Positions 22,897-32,429 of a stretch of 64,000 bases of DNA are shown one piece after another. The notes under the pieces were generated by a model, which worked only from the letters and a program-made list of their open reading frames with translations, was not told the DNA's origin and did not search any database. How positions within the stretch are numbered: position 1 is the stretch's first letter; the number at the start of each line of letters is the position of its first letter. The translations under genes were made by a program, and so were the position numbers. This stretch comes from Chitinophaga sp. E66 (lineage in GTDB: Bacteria; Bacteroidota; Bacteroidia; Chitinophagales; Chitinophagaceae): assembly GCA_019285755.1 (NCBI GenBank), contig CP079103.1, positions 5,179,001 through 5,243,000 on the forward strand, read 5' to 3'.

Positions 22897-23124
22897 AGTC
22901 GAGTAAAAGCCTATTGCGCTTTGACTATTAAGTTAGAAACATATCTGAAGTTTGCACTTAATCTTTACTGAAACACCTGTCTCAAACTAAGTATATCATA
23001 GGAACTATTCTTATATTTTGCACTCCAATTTTTATTAAATTTATATTAACCCTAAATGCTTCTAGGCATTTATTGGCATTTGTATTATGTCGTCATCAAG
23101 TCGTAGCTTTTAGACTAATTTAAT

Positions 23125-23998
23125 ATGGAAGACTTTTTGATCCCATAAAAGGATTTGATTATAACTTATTGGATGACCCTGATTTTAAAGAAGATGCAGT
23201 AAGAGAAGAAATTATAACTCCAATATTAAAAGCGTTAGGTTACAACGCAAGTGAGCCTAATAGGATCATAAGAAGCAAAAAACTAATACACCCTTTTGTT
23301 TCGATAGGTTCTGTCAGAAAAGAAATTTATATTATCCCAGATTATTTAATGAGTGTTGCTGGCCGAAATGCGTGGATACTAGAAGCCAAATCACCGACTG
23401 AAGCTATTACTAAATCTGTACATGTCGAACAAGCATATTCGTATGCCATACACAGCGAAATACGAGCCAATTATTTCGCACTTTGCAATGGAAAAGAATT
23501 CTCTCTTTATAATATAACCGACATAAAACCCATTTTTCATTTTCCAATTCAATTTTTATATCAATACTGGAGTGATTTAATGACAAGATTGCAGCCGAAA
23601 AATATTCACATAACTAACCATCCTTATAAAAAGGATTTAGGACTTCATTTGAAAAGACTAGGCTTTGATCAAGCAGATTTATTACTATTTCCTGGTGTCC
23701 TGCCTCTATTCATTGCTCGGCTGGATATTGATTTGTACACCTTTACGGGTTCGACAACATTGGATGGAACTGACTACGTTGCTTCATTTGATTTCAATTT
23801 TGAAGTGATGTTGAAACTGGAGGATTGATACCAAATAAAGGATTTGAAATTCTAATCAAGCCATTTGAGGGCAACGCACTAGAAGTCCATTTTCAAGAAC
23901 CATTCAGACTCAATGTAGAATCAACAGTTGGTACTAAACTAGAGGAAAATGAAAAAGAAATTTTCCTACCATTGATCGTTAAAGGCTTTTTAACCTAA
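23125..23998 (+). CDS. HsdR N-terminal-type nuclease domain protein
   Basis: About 291 residues after repair at 23134-23138 (T run, restoring MEDFFDPIKGFDYN) and near 23820. The segment YIIPDYLMSV then AWILEAKSPTE is the PD-(D/E)xK core (Asp in PDY, Glu and Lys in EAK) as found at the N-terminus of type I restriction HsdR subunits. There is no helicase, methylase or specificity subunit nearby, so it is not a complete type I system. The C-terminal half (FDFNFEVMLKL, then GFEILIKPFEGN) is unrecognised. Strongly AT-rich, unlike the core genes. It is convergent with an ATPase gene. Confidence 0.72.
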
Positions 23999-24074
23999 TT
24001 ACATACATAACAATTATTATTAGCAACAACTATCGCCAACTCCAATTAGGCATTAAGCGCAATTTTAATCCGAT

Positions 24075-25634
24075 TTAATTCAACTGCGCACGATCCTCAA
24101 AGGATTCTTCTTCAATTTTCATTGCTTGTTCAATATTTTCTGGCACAGACTGCCACAAGCCATTGAAATCCTCAAAAGTCAGAATTGGCGCGGAACGCAT
24201 TTTTTCCCTTGTTTTTGGCGCACCAATATCTAGTTCTGTAAATCGACCTTGTAAAGTTCGCATATGTGCATATGCTCCAACATCAATTACAAACGAATGA
24301 AACGTTCCTGATTGTGACTTATGAGTAATAGCAGTACCTGCACTATGTATGATACGATAATCCAACAGGCGATAAATTAGATCGCGCAAGTTGTCCTGTT
24401 GCTGAAGCATCTGCTCAGAAATAAAAAACAAATTAGTCTTCTTCTCTAGGCAAAACTTTCGAATTACATATATTCCTTTTAGCAATGCATTCTGTTCAGT
24501 CCCCTCCGAATCTTGCTTCAATTCTTCTATTCTTCTTTCAAAGTTTCCTCGGCTCATAATTCTAACATCGTCCTTCCCAATACGACCATCACCTTGGCTA
24601 ACATTTTGTAATACCTCTAGGAATATAGATAAGCAATCACGAGGCACTCCACCACCGGCCATCACTAATCGCTTAAAACCGTCGCCTTTAAAAATCTCAT
24701 CAATTTCGGCTGAAGTCATTTTAGCTTGCTTACCAAATTCATGAAGTATTCGGCGGAGCTGGCTCTCAGTTTTCCTGAAATCTGCAAAACTGAAATCGAT
24801 ATTAATCGGCTGATAATCGTGACGCTCTTGAGCTCCAGTAGGTTGACCAGAACGATCTGCGTACAAAACGCTTGCATGACGAAGTGTCGCTATTTTAAAA
24901 TATAGGGAAGGTCTTTGCAGAGACGATGCACATAATCCATAACAAATGGCTGATCCACCCGCTTCAGGTGATAGAAATCATCAATTTGAATAAAAACGGC
25001 ATTAACTCCGGATGATATTTCAAAGAATTCTCTAATCTTATCCTTAAGTCTTGGTAACCAAATATTTAACTCTTGAAGCTTATCATCTGCCTTTTTATAT
25101 GTTCGCTCCTGCTCATTTTTTTGCCTCTCGCTCTCCTTTATATCAACATCAAAAAAGCCAGCAACATCTGCGGCTAAATTCATGGCCTCAGATACTTCAG
25201 TAGTAGTAGCCTCTCGAATTTGTTCAATCTGTGCGTCTGCACGTTTACGCCATTGTTCCAGTTGCGTTCGTATTTGCGTAATAATATCACGAGACCTCTT
25301 TTTCGACCAAACCAACCAGATAGATTGCGTTGAAGTTCTCCAAATACGGCATCCAAAATTTCAATTAACACGTTTGGGAACGAATGCATTTTAAAATCCT
25401 CACAATTCAAATAGATGATCTTAATTCCATGCTCCATCTCCCGTTTTGAATGATGCAGTAGAAGAGTTTTACCACACCCCTTCGAGCAAATATTGCGTGA
25501 TTCTGTCGTGCCTTTACATCAGGAAGTGCACTCGTAACATCTATGTAAGGTACGTGTTCCGCACCACCACGTTGAACACGTAAATTTTCTGTGATCACTT
25601 TCCTAAGTCTTTCAATTTGCCTGGTAGATATCAT
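24075..25634 (-). CDS. P-loop ATPase of the ORC/STAND-like type
   Basis: About 520 residues after single-base repair near 25483, 25312 and 24893. Walker A is restored as FARRGCGKTLLLHH; the likely Walker B is AVFIQIDDFYHL. Between them is a charged helical region (RKRADAQIEQIREA). The C-terminal half contains RRILHEFGKQAK and MAGGGVPRDCLSIFLEVLQN, like the sensor-2/lid region of ORC/Cdc6-type AAA proteins, followed by a probable winged-helix part. No partner gene is fused or co-directional, so it may act alone. Low GC and position in the island suggest a defence or mobile-element function; this is inference. Confidence 0.65.
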
Positions 25635-26004
25635 GGGAATTATAGTATTTTGTTACTGAGGTAAAGCTTATGCTCGATTAATATGGACCGGACTTCATCT
25701 ACTTTAGATGTAGGATTAAGCTTTCCCACTGGGACACTAAATATTAAAAGTATTTTACTATCACCACAGTCTATGTTAACTCATTGCTAATGAATAAAAT
25801 TGATAACCTATGCCAAAATTGAAATTGTTGTCCGGCATTAATACATTAACTCCCTTTTAGCTATATTCGCAAACACGTTTATTCACCCCATGCATGGATC
25901 AACATCCCGAATAAAAAGCCCGTGATAGGATAGATCAACTGATTAGAAAACCTTCGGCGTTCATTAATGCACTAAAAAGATACCTTAATTAATAATAATC
26001 CACC
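25635..26004. other. AT-rich intergenic region
   Basis: 370 bp with divergent genes on both sides. I see no ORF, RNA gene or clear repeat. It must hold the promoters of the ATPase (minus) and the HrgA-like gene (plus), but I find no full TAnnTTTG box with a matching upstream element. Confidence 0.5.
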
Positions 26005-26916
26005 ATGACATTTCTTGAGCTTGCAGAACAAGTTTTAATGGACGAAGCAAGGCCATTAACCTCAACAGAGATTTGGAGTATCGCTCTTAATAAAGGATAT
26101 GTAAAGCAGTTAAATTCTACAGGAAAGACTCCCTCAGCTACCCTTGGAGCCCAGATGTATGTCAATTCAAGAGACAATGCGAAATCAAAGTTTGCCAGGA
26201 CTGATACCCGGCCAAAGAAATTCTATTTAAAATCGATGGAGGGTAAGATCGATTTAAATGATAATTCGATCCCGGATGATATTCCATCGCCGGTGAAAAA
26301 GAAATTCACTTTTCTTGAAAAGGATTTACATAAGGTTCTAACCTATTTTGCCAGTTCTTATTTACATTGTTACACAAAGACAATAAATCATTCTTTGTCT
26401 AGCAAAAAGGAATTTGGCGAATGGGTCCATCCTGACATGGTCGGCTGTCATTTTGCAATGGAGGACTGGAAACAAGAAGTTTACGATTTTAGCGGAGTAA
26501 TGGGAGTACGTGCAATCGAACTATTTTCATTTGAATTAAAAAGAGAATTAAATTTTTCGAATTTAAGAGAGCTTTTTCAATGTGTATCTAATTCTTCGTG
26601 GGCCAACAACGCATACTTGGTAACTGCGCAGATTTATGATAATGACGATTTTTTTGACGAACTGTCAAGACTGGCTACGTCCTTTGGAATTGGGGTAATT
26701 GAATTAGATGTAGAAGACCCAGATTCATCAGAAATCGTAATTCCTGCCAAGCATAGGAAGTATTTAGATTGGGAGGGAATCGATAAGTTGGCGATGAATA
26801 GCGACTTTAAATACTTTATTGAAACCGTAAAAAGCGATATAATCAGCAAAAAAATCCATAAGAAAGAATATGATTCGATTTTAGATATAGAAAGTCTAAA
26901 GAAAGGCCTGAAGTAA
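26005..26916 (+). CDS. HrgA-like protein with HARE-HTH domain
   Basis: 303 residues, intact. The N-terminal 75 residues (MTFLELAEQVLMDEARPLTS, then IWSIALNKGYVKQL) form a HARE-HTH winged helix, found in restriction enzymes and chromatin proteins. The C-terminal two thirds (HPDMVGCHFAMEDWKQEVYD, then ELFSFELKRELN, then LVTAQIYDND) resembles HrgA-type proteins, with Asp in HPD and an ELK motif that could be a PD-(D/E)xK-like core. HrgA genes are known at restriction-modification loci; no methylase is seen here. AT-rich. Confidence 0.7.
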   Translation: MTFLELAEQVLMDEARPLTSTEIWSIALNKGYVKQLNSTGKTPSATLGAQMYVNSRDNAKSKFARTDTRPKKFYLKSMEGKIDLNDNSIPDDIPSPVKKKFTFLEKDLHKVLTYFASSYLHCYTKTINHSLSSKKEFGEWVHPDMVGCHFAMEDWKQEVYDFSGVMGVRAIELFSFELKRELNFSNLRELFQCVSNSSWANNAYLVTAQIYDNDDFFDELSRLATSFGIGVIELDVEDPDSSEIVIPAKHRKYLDWEGIDKLAMNSDFKYFIETVKSDIISKKIHKKEYDSILDIESLKKGLK

Positions 26917-27164
26917 ATTTCATTGATAATAACATTAGTATATGGATAAGACTCAATTTGCAATCGAGCAGTCAATGGCAGGCACTATCTCATTAACTGT
27001 GTAAGTTTCAAAAATCGGAGTTCGTATCGGTACCTATAACTTGGTTCTATTTTCAAAAATAGTTAAAAACTGATGGAGGACCACGCCCCATCTTTAATTG
27101 CTTCAAAAAGTCGTCTGATAAAAAATCCTCTGCTTTCACTATTCCGTGTAAAGTTTAAAATAAA
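26917..27164. other. Intergenic region without a recognised gene
   Basis: About 250 bp between the HrgA-like gene and the terminator of the opposing ATPase/nuclease operon. Nothing recognisable beyond short AT-rich runs. Confidence 0.45.
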
Positions 27165-27194
27165 AAAATCGGAGCTCCTAAGAACTCCGATTTT
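27165..27194 (-). terminator. Terminator of the ATPase/nuclease operon
   Basis: AAAATCGGAG (27165-27174) and CTCCGATTTT (27185-27194) form a perfect 10-bp stem. On the minus strand the second arm runs into TTTTTTTATTTT, fitting the operon that ends at 27290. Confidence 0.88.
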
Positions 27195-27289
27195 CTATGT
27201 CTACACAGTTTTTGTTATAGTGTCGAAGAAATAATTGATGGATTTAAGTTTGAATGATTCTAAACTAACTTTATGTTCTTTAACGTAAA

Positions 27290-27787
27290 TTAAGTGATTT
27301 TAATAGATCGTTCAGTGCTTAATACAAGCCCGGTATCATCTAAAAACCTTTGGATATTTTCAGCGTGGCCAGAATGGGAAATCGGCCGCAAACTATTGCA
27401 AACTGAAGCTGAAACATGATCGTAACTTGCAATATTATTTTCAGCCTTGAAGCGGTTCACAGTAATGGTTAACTGCTCTCTACCTTTCTTTACCCATGCC
27501 CCCATCTCTATTTTTAAGCTCTACAAAAACTAAGCAATTATCATAGGACAGAAGACCATCGCAGCGGCTTTCATCGTTGTTATCTGGCCTTTTGACTTCT
27601 ACGCAAGCATCTATGGCGGTAAACTTAACATGCTTTTGACTATCGTTCTCCACTATGGCTATCCATTCATTTGGATTGCGCTCTCTATATAGGCGGGTCG
27701 GCTGGGAGGAGGTGTATCATCACAGAGGCCGAATCTTCGAGAATTAGAATTTGTTGTACACGTACTCTTAAAAAAATCTATTGCCAT
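27290..27787 (-). CDS. Small PD-(D/E)xK-type nuclease partner of an ATPase
   Basis: About 165 residues after repair near 27680 and 27500. It starts MAIDFFKSTCTTNSNSRRFG. The core is RCDGLLSYDN followed by CLVFVELKNRDGG: an Asp, about ten residues, then Glu-x-Lys at the end of a hydrophobic strand, the classic PD-(D/E)xK nuclease layout. Its start overlaps the ATPase stop by 10 bp (ATGGCAATAG), so the two are one translationally coupled unit. No named family is assigned. It is probably the effector, with the ATPase as sensor or motor; that is inference. Confidence 0.65.
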
Positions 27788-29002
27788 TTCCTTTCTATTT
27801 CAAGAAGATTAACAAAGTCATTGTTGAATTGTCCTAAAAGATCGTTCAAATAGTTTTCGTCAGATGGCAGGCCGTGGTACTTATCAAGTTCAGTAATACA
27901 ACCATCATCCTTGATCTGATATATGTTTAAAGTCCTCGGGTTTAATAATGCCCTAGGATCAACAACTGATTGTAGCTCATTGGTAATTCTCGAACCGAGT
28001 TGTTCTTTAAGCATATATGCTTTCACCGCCAACGTTAGGTAGTTGATTATATACGGGCTATGCGTTGTAAGTACAAGTCTGTTATTGACATTGGAATTCT
28101 TACTTGAAAGTAACGAAAATAAAACTTGTTTTTGAGAGGTAGGAAATAGGTTTTGTTCTGGTTCTTCTACCACATTACTAAAGGCTTCATAATTTCCACT
28201 TCTAGATAATCGCTCCAATAGGAAGCTCTTTGCATCCTCGGAAAGCGATCGATTTGACATGATCTTGTCTATTTCCTTCTTGATCCGGTTTTCATCGGCC
28301 ACGCTACGTTCCTTGTGGGTATTACTGGTAGGGTTGGAGATTATTTTAACGAGATTTTCAGTTACCAAAAAAAAAGAGGTACTAAAGATTGGAAACCACT
28401 TGACGCCTCCAAAAGTTCAACTCGAAAATCAGCGCCAATTAGCCAGGACTTTTTGTTCTGTTTACGGTATTCGAATTTCAGTTCGCCTATAGGAAGGTTA
28501 ATTAGCTCATTGATGTTTGCTTTAGCGAATTCATATTCTTCCAAAAAGTGTATAGCGGTAATGGCAAACGCTTTATCAGGTCGGGCCGATCCACTGAGCT
28601 TACGAAATTTCTTTCGGCCGGAACGTACATGATTTTGGGGAAATCGTAAGAATTTTGAAGATTCGCTACCTCGGTTATCTCCAACTTTGATTCTCGATAA
28701 ATAATTTCATAAGCCGATCCTTTATAATGAATAAAACTATCGGCCTTAAGATAGTTGGCAATATTCTGGTATTCCAATTGCTTTTTAAATCGCTTATATT
28801 GAGTAAGATAAGTAGGGGTAAAGTCTTTCCTCACTAAAGCTTTCTCAATCCATGAAAGGGTTGAAAATAGTTTGGAAATAGTACTTTTCCCAGTACCCTG
28901 ATTACCGATAAATACCGTGACCCCATCAAAATTTAGATAGGTATCCGAAAGTTTATCGGTGTCCATGATAGGACCTATATTCTTTACTTTAAGTTGAGCC
29001 AT
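27778..29002 (-). CDS. OLD/ABC-type AAA ATPase
   Basis: About 408 residues after repair near 28540 and 28370. The start MAQLKVKNIGPI is typical for this class. Walker A is FIGNQGTGKSTISK, the Walker B/signature-like segment is VVEEPEQNLFP, and the H-loop is LVLTTHSPYIIN. The TOPRIM domain of true OLD proteins is absent; instead the next, overlapping gene encodes a nuclease. This resembles two-gene antiphage or anti-plasmid modules (Septu, PARIS, AbiL) in logic, but the effector does not match HNH or TOPRIM. Strongly AT-rich. Confidence 0.8.
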
Positions 29003-29273
29003 TATTAGCGACAATAATCTATTAGTTATATCAAATTAACTCAGGCACACAGTAAGACGTTGCGAACAAATGTGAAAGGAATTACCTAAGTTATATTATA
29101 CTGACCAGGCGGGCAAGAATGTATTTTTAATTGCAAATATATCAATTCCTTATTTAAAAGCTCGTTGGGTTTATGGAGTGCAATAATATGGAACTGTAGT
29201 GAAAATGCACTGTAAAAATCTTACGGTTATTACAAGGAATGGTCAGGAATGATGCATTTAACAGAATTTTGGT

Positions 29274-29489
29274 TTAATATTCTCTCTTCAAATTTCCAAA
29301 CAACGCCTCCAGCAAATCACCTGGCGCCACACCTATAGCCAACGCAATAAGATACAGCTCCTCCGCCCTTAAATGGCTCCGTTCATGCAAGGTAAGCTCA
29401 TTCATCCTGGCCCTTGACAAACCAGTTTTACGCGCTACTTCAGATTTATTTACTGATTTCTGAGCCAGATACTCTCCTAGCTTAGTCAT
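29274..29489 (-). CDS. Small XRE/Cro-type regulator
   Basis: 71 residues, intact. The helix-turn-helix spans VNKSEVARKTGLSRARMNEL, followed by a helical tail (AEELYLIALAIGVAPGDLL). A perfect 20-bp palindrome lies just upstream of its start and a second near copy 95 bp further, so it is likely autoregulatory and also controls the divergent small gene. Confidence 0.82.
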   Translation of the reverse strand: MTKLGEYLAQKSVNKSEVARKTGLSRARMNELTLHERSHLRAEELYLIALAIGVAPGDLLEALFGNLKREY

Positions 29490-29503
29490 TGATTGTTAAG
29501 TTT

Positions 29504-29523
29504 TTCTATAATAATTGATAGAA
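29504..29523. promoter_or_regulatory. Operator-like palindrome O1
   Basis: TTCTAT, 8-bp centre AATAATTG, ATAGAA: perfect 6-bp arms. It is 15 bp upstream of the XRE gene start. Confidence 0.75.
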
Positions 29524-29598
29524 TGAATGTAAATAATTGCAGAAAAACTGACTATTTGTTTGTTAAATTGTTGGAAAAGACATAAATTGTGTAGGTTA

Positions 29599-29618
29599 TT
29601 CTATAACAATTGATCGAA
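29599..29618. promoter_or_regulatory. Operator-like palindrome O2
   Basis: TTCTAT, centre AACAATTG, ATCGAA: same layout as O1, with 18 of 20 positions identical. It lies 69 bp before the divergent small gene. Confidence 0.7.
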
Positions 29619-29687
29619 ATCCAATCACAGCGTTAAGCAGCCAACTTTTGTTCAAACCAAATCCATCGTTCATTAATCCAAATCACT

Positions 29688-29899
29688 ATGTCAACCACCA
29701 AAAACGAACTCAAAACCGTCTCCCAATACTTCAAAACCCTGGAAACCAAATTCCAGAAACGCGTCTGCAATGAACTGGCATGGCGGAAATCCGCTTTCCA
29801 ACTGAAGCAAAAGGATACTACAAGCCTCAGTCATGTAGAACTGGAAACCATTAAAGGCATCGGCTGGGAATTGGTCAACGATCTCTGTCGGAAAGCTAA
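29688..29899 (+). CDS. Small helical protein, paralogue of the gene at 30250
   Basis: About 70 residues. The region FQKRVCNELAWRKSAFQL matches FQTRICIECGWEESTLEL of the downstream small gene, showing common descent. The open frame continues past 29899 only by running antisense through the next HTH gene, so I place a single-base error near 29886, after which the protein ends LLSES. The family is unknown. Its promoter region holds the two XRE operators. Confidence 0.55.
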
Positions 29900-29915
29900 A
29901 CTCTGCTGCGGCCAG

Positions 29916-30143
29916 CTATTTCTGTTTTCTAGTCAGCATATTCATATCCACCTCCAACGCCTCCGCCAGTTTCACAAGCGTAGCCAGCGTGGGGTTTGTC
30001 TCCCCGGCCTCCAGCCTTCCCACAGAACTATGGGAAATCTCCGCTCTATAAGCGAACTCACGAGTGCTGAGATTCTTTGCTATCCGCAGCTTTTGAAGGC
30101 GCGCACCGAATTCAATCAGGAATTTATCGTCGGAAGTAGACAT
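29916..30143 (-). CDS. XRE family transcriptional regulator
   Basis: 75 residues from the internal ATG at 30143 (MSTSDDKFLIEFGARLQKLR), chosen because the HTH begins there; upstream codons are AT-poor and out of character. The HTH is NLSTREFAYRAEISHSSVGRLEAGETNPTL in overlapping halves, a standard Cro/C1 fold. It lies between two small paralogous genes on the opposite strand. Confidence 0.82.
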   Translation of the reverse strand: MSTSDDKFLIEFGARLQKLRIAKNLSTREFAYRAEISHSSVGRLEAGETNPTLATLVKLAEALEVDMNMLTRKQK

Positions 30144-30249
30144 ATCTCGAATTTTGAGACCGCTAAATTGATTCGCCGCGAGTTGAAGAAATGCTTTGTT
30201 TGACACCTTACCTCGCCCGCCAACTTTATCTTTAAAAACCAACTATTTT

Positions 30250-30545
30250 ATGGCTAAACATTGTTACACCCTCCCCAAGCCGTTGCCGTCCTTAATCTGA
30301 TCGGCGACATCTTTCAAACCCGGATCTGTATAGAATGTGGCTGGGAAGAATCCACTCTGGAATTATACATGAGGCATCCGGAGATGATTTCAAAAGAAGA
30401 CCGGGAAAAGATTAATCAGATCATCAAAAACCACCTGCATAACATCGCCCAGCATCCGCCACAAATATCCAGCCGCAAGCCGCATCCGGTACATATTACC
30501 CGCTTCATCAAACCGAAAGCCAACCATAAAACGATGGCCAGTTAA
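30250..30545 (+). CDS. Small protein, paralogue of the gene at 29688
   Basis: About 98 residues after repair near 30271 (C run), giving MAKHCYTLPQAVAVLNLIGD. The motif FQTRICIECGWEESTLELYM is shared with the 29688 gene; then a helix ISKEDREKINQIIKNHL and a basic, proline-rich tail (SSRKPHPVHITRFIKPKANH). The basic tail and its HTH neighbours suggest nucleic-acid contact. No named family. Confidence 0.6.
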
Positions 30546-30605
30546 AGCAGCATATTCGGGAATGGTAATAAGCCATTTCCGGATATCTATTATTTGTAGA
30601 CTCCC

Positions 30606-30806
30606 CTACAAATACCTCCTCACCACCTCATGCGTAATCCCCGTCACCATGCAAAACTCATCCACGGTCACAAACTCTCCTTCCTCCTTCTCCAACGTCC
30701 TCCGCAGGATCTGCATGTACTTACTGGCCGACCGAGGGCTCTTGCCCATTATGTTCTGAATATCTTTCGTATAAATTACCGCCCTTTCCGGGATCTTTTT
30801 ATTCAT
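30606..30806 (-). CDS. Small Bacteroidota-type HTH-like protein
   Basis: 66 residues, intact. Helical and basic (YTKDIQNIMGKSPRSASKYM, ILRRTLEKEEGEFVTVDEFC, then MVTGITHEVVRRYL). It looks like the short DNA-binding-like proteins common in Bacteroidota accessory regions; no precise function known. Confidence 0.6.
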   Translation of the reverse strand: MNKKIPERAVIYTKDIQNIMGKSPRSASKYMQILRRTLEKEEGEFVTVDEFCMVTGITHEVVRRYL

Positions 30807-31008
30807 GCATAAAAACTTTTATTAAAAGGCCATACCGGCCCAATGCAGTTACACGACTGATTTTTTGTCCTGTAAAACAATTATTTGCAGACATTCTATC
30901 ATATTGATAACAAGACTATCAATATGAGTTCAAAAAGTCTGACAAACACCGTTTTCTACTACATTATAAAAGTTTTAATCATTACTAAATCCAATTCTAT
31001 TCAAAAGC

Positions 31009-31040
31009 GAGATTTTATCGCCCAAAGACGATAAAATCTC
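31009..31040. terminator. Terminator after the replication-like ATPase
   Basis: GAGATTTTATCG (31009-31020) and CGATAAAATCTC (31029-31040) make a perfect 12-bp stem with an 8-base loop and T-rich flanks on both sides; just after the stop at 31046. Confidence 0.88.
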
Positions 31041-31045
31041 CGTTT

Positions 31046-31660
31046 TTAGATACGTTTATCCGGGCTATCCGGACTAAAGCTCATCAAGTTGAACATCTCC
31101 CGCATCCTACTACGTACCTGCCTGCCATACCGCTTCTCCAAGGTCGGGGCATCCAGGTTGGTGATGACGTGCGTCAGCATCTGGGACGGGCCAGTCTCCC
31201 GGGAAATCAGTATCTCCTCCATCACATTGCAGCTCTGGCCATAGTGATGTGTAGTGCTTTCGGAGCCTAGTCCATCGAAGCAATAGACGATCGGGAATTG
31301 GGTTTCTTTGTCGAACGACTGATCCCCATACCTCGCTATCACCTCATAGCCCGACTTGTTGAACTCCATCGCTACCTGCCTGGCATTTACGACCCTCGGT
31401 GCAAACGGACCTCCGCTCATGGCGGCGAATATCTGCATGAGGGACGATTTACCACATCCCACGGGCCCCGTCAGCATCAGGCCCTTTCCGAGGTAGATAC
31501 GCTCTTCCCGGGCCTTTTGCTGATCCTGGGCAAAATATGCGATCATGCGATGAACCAGCGGCTGGTCTACCGGGTGGATCCTGTACCGCCTCCCAAACAA
31601 CTGCGAGCCCTTCTCTTCGATCATCTGCTGATAAACAGCAGCATCAAAGAGGTGCTGCAT
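31046..31660 (-). CDS. DnaC-like replication/mobilisation ATPase
   Basis: 204 residues if started at the ATG giving MQHLFDAAVYQQMIEEKGSQ; it is in frame with the upstream segment, so a fusion is possible. Walker A is GLMLTGPVGCGKSSLMQIF and Walker B is FPIVYCFDGLGSE; a sensor-like stretch HVITNLDA follows, then an arginine-rich end (LEKRYGRQVRSRMREMF). The layout is that of DnaC/IstB-type helicase loaders in mobile elements of Bacteroidota. Terminated by a strong hairpin. Confidence 0.75.
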   Translation of the reverse strand: MQHLFDAAVYQQMIEEKGSQLFGRRYRIHPVDQPLVHRMIAYFAQDQQKAREERIYLGKGLMLTGPVGCGKSSLMQIFAAMSGGPFAPRVVNARQVAMEFNKSGYEVIARYGDQSFDKETQFPIVYCFDGLGSESTTHHYGQSCNVMEEILISRETGPSQMLTHVITNLDAPTLEKRYGRQVRSRMREMFNLMSFSPDSPDKRI

Positions 31661-32321
31661 AATCCATGGGGTTTCGGAATCATCCTGGTTGCGGCGGAAG
31701 CGGCGCTTCGATGCACGCTTGTTATACTTCCACCGCTCTGCACAGGCCTTCCAGTTAACGATTGGGGTTTTGCCTCCTGCATCCAGCCGATGGACTCGAA
31801 GTACAGGAAGAACTTTATGGCTTCCGCTTCGGGCATCTCCCTTTTCTCGAAATACGCGCGCACTTCTTCGGGGTAGGGGAATACCCTTGTTTGTTGTACT
31901 CGCTGCATTACGTTTACAAAAGCGTCCCACTTTTGCATTTTTTCGGGATCGCTTACCTGTTCAGTTGTGGTACACGGCTTTGTACCATTTCCGGGACCAC
32001 CCGATAGCAGGGTATCCGAATCGAACACTTTCAGTTTTTTCATCGTGATCCTGGCGTATTCCCGTGGACCGGCCGATGGAAAATACTCCGGTATCCCCAC
32101 TCATGCAGTTCTTTCAGGGACCGGTAATAACAGGTCTTGGAGCCGATCTTACTGGCCTTCATCATCTGCGTTCGGCTAACGGACATGGTTTCGCAAAACC
32201 TCGATGTGTTCCATAGCCGGAATAAGGCGATGTACAAACTGATATGCGTGGGACGCATGCTTTGATGCTGCTCCGTCATGAAGAAGAAGCAGGTCAAATG
32301 ATAAATGAAATTAATCTCCAT
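31661..32321 (-). CDS. Replication-initiator-like HTH/DnaD-type protein
   Basis: About 220 residues. The N-terminus (INFIYHLTCFFFMTEQHQSM, then RPTHISLYIALFRLWNTSRF) and winged-helix stretch (RTQMMKASKIGSKTCYYRSL, then KELHEWGY) match a Bacteroidota mobile-element replication protein I know by pattern. After a frame break near 32095 the protein continues EYFPSAGPREYARI. The end (YPEEVRAYFEKREMPEAEAI, KFFLYFESIGWMQ, a break near 31790, then PIVNWKACAERWKYN) looks like a DnaD-type tail. It is probably the initiator partner of the DnaC-like ATPase. Confidence 0.6.
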
Positions 32322-32429
32322 GAATGAATTCAATTAATTTTTAAGGTTTTAACAATACCGCCGAATGGTGCGGCGGGGGAACCCTTCAAAATTAATGCGA
32401 CTCACCGTCTCATAAATGTGAAATAATTA

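Noticed and set aside
29900..30203. Extension of the 29688 gene to 171 residues
   Set aside because: The extension is antisense to a well-formed XRE regulator; a one-base error ends the real gene near 29899.
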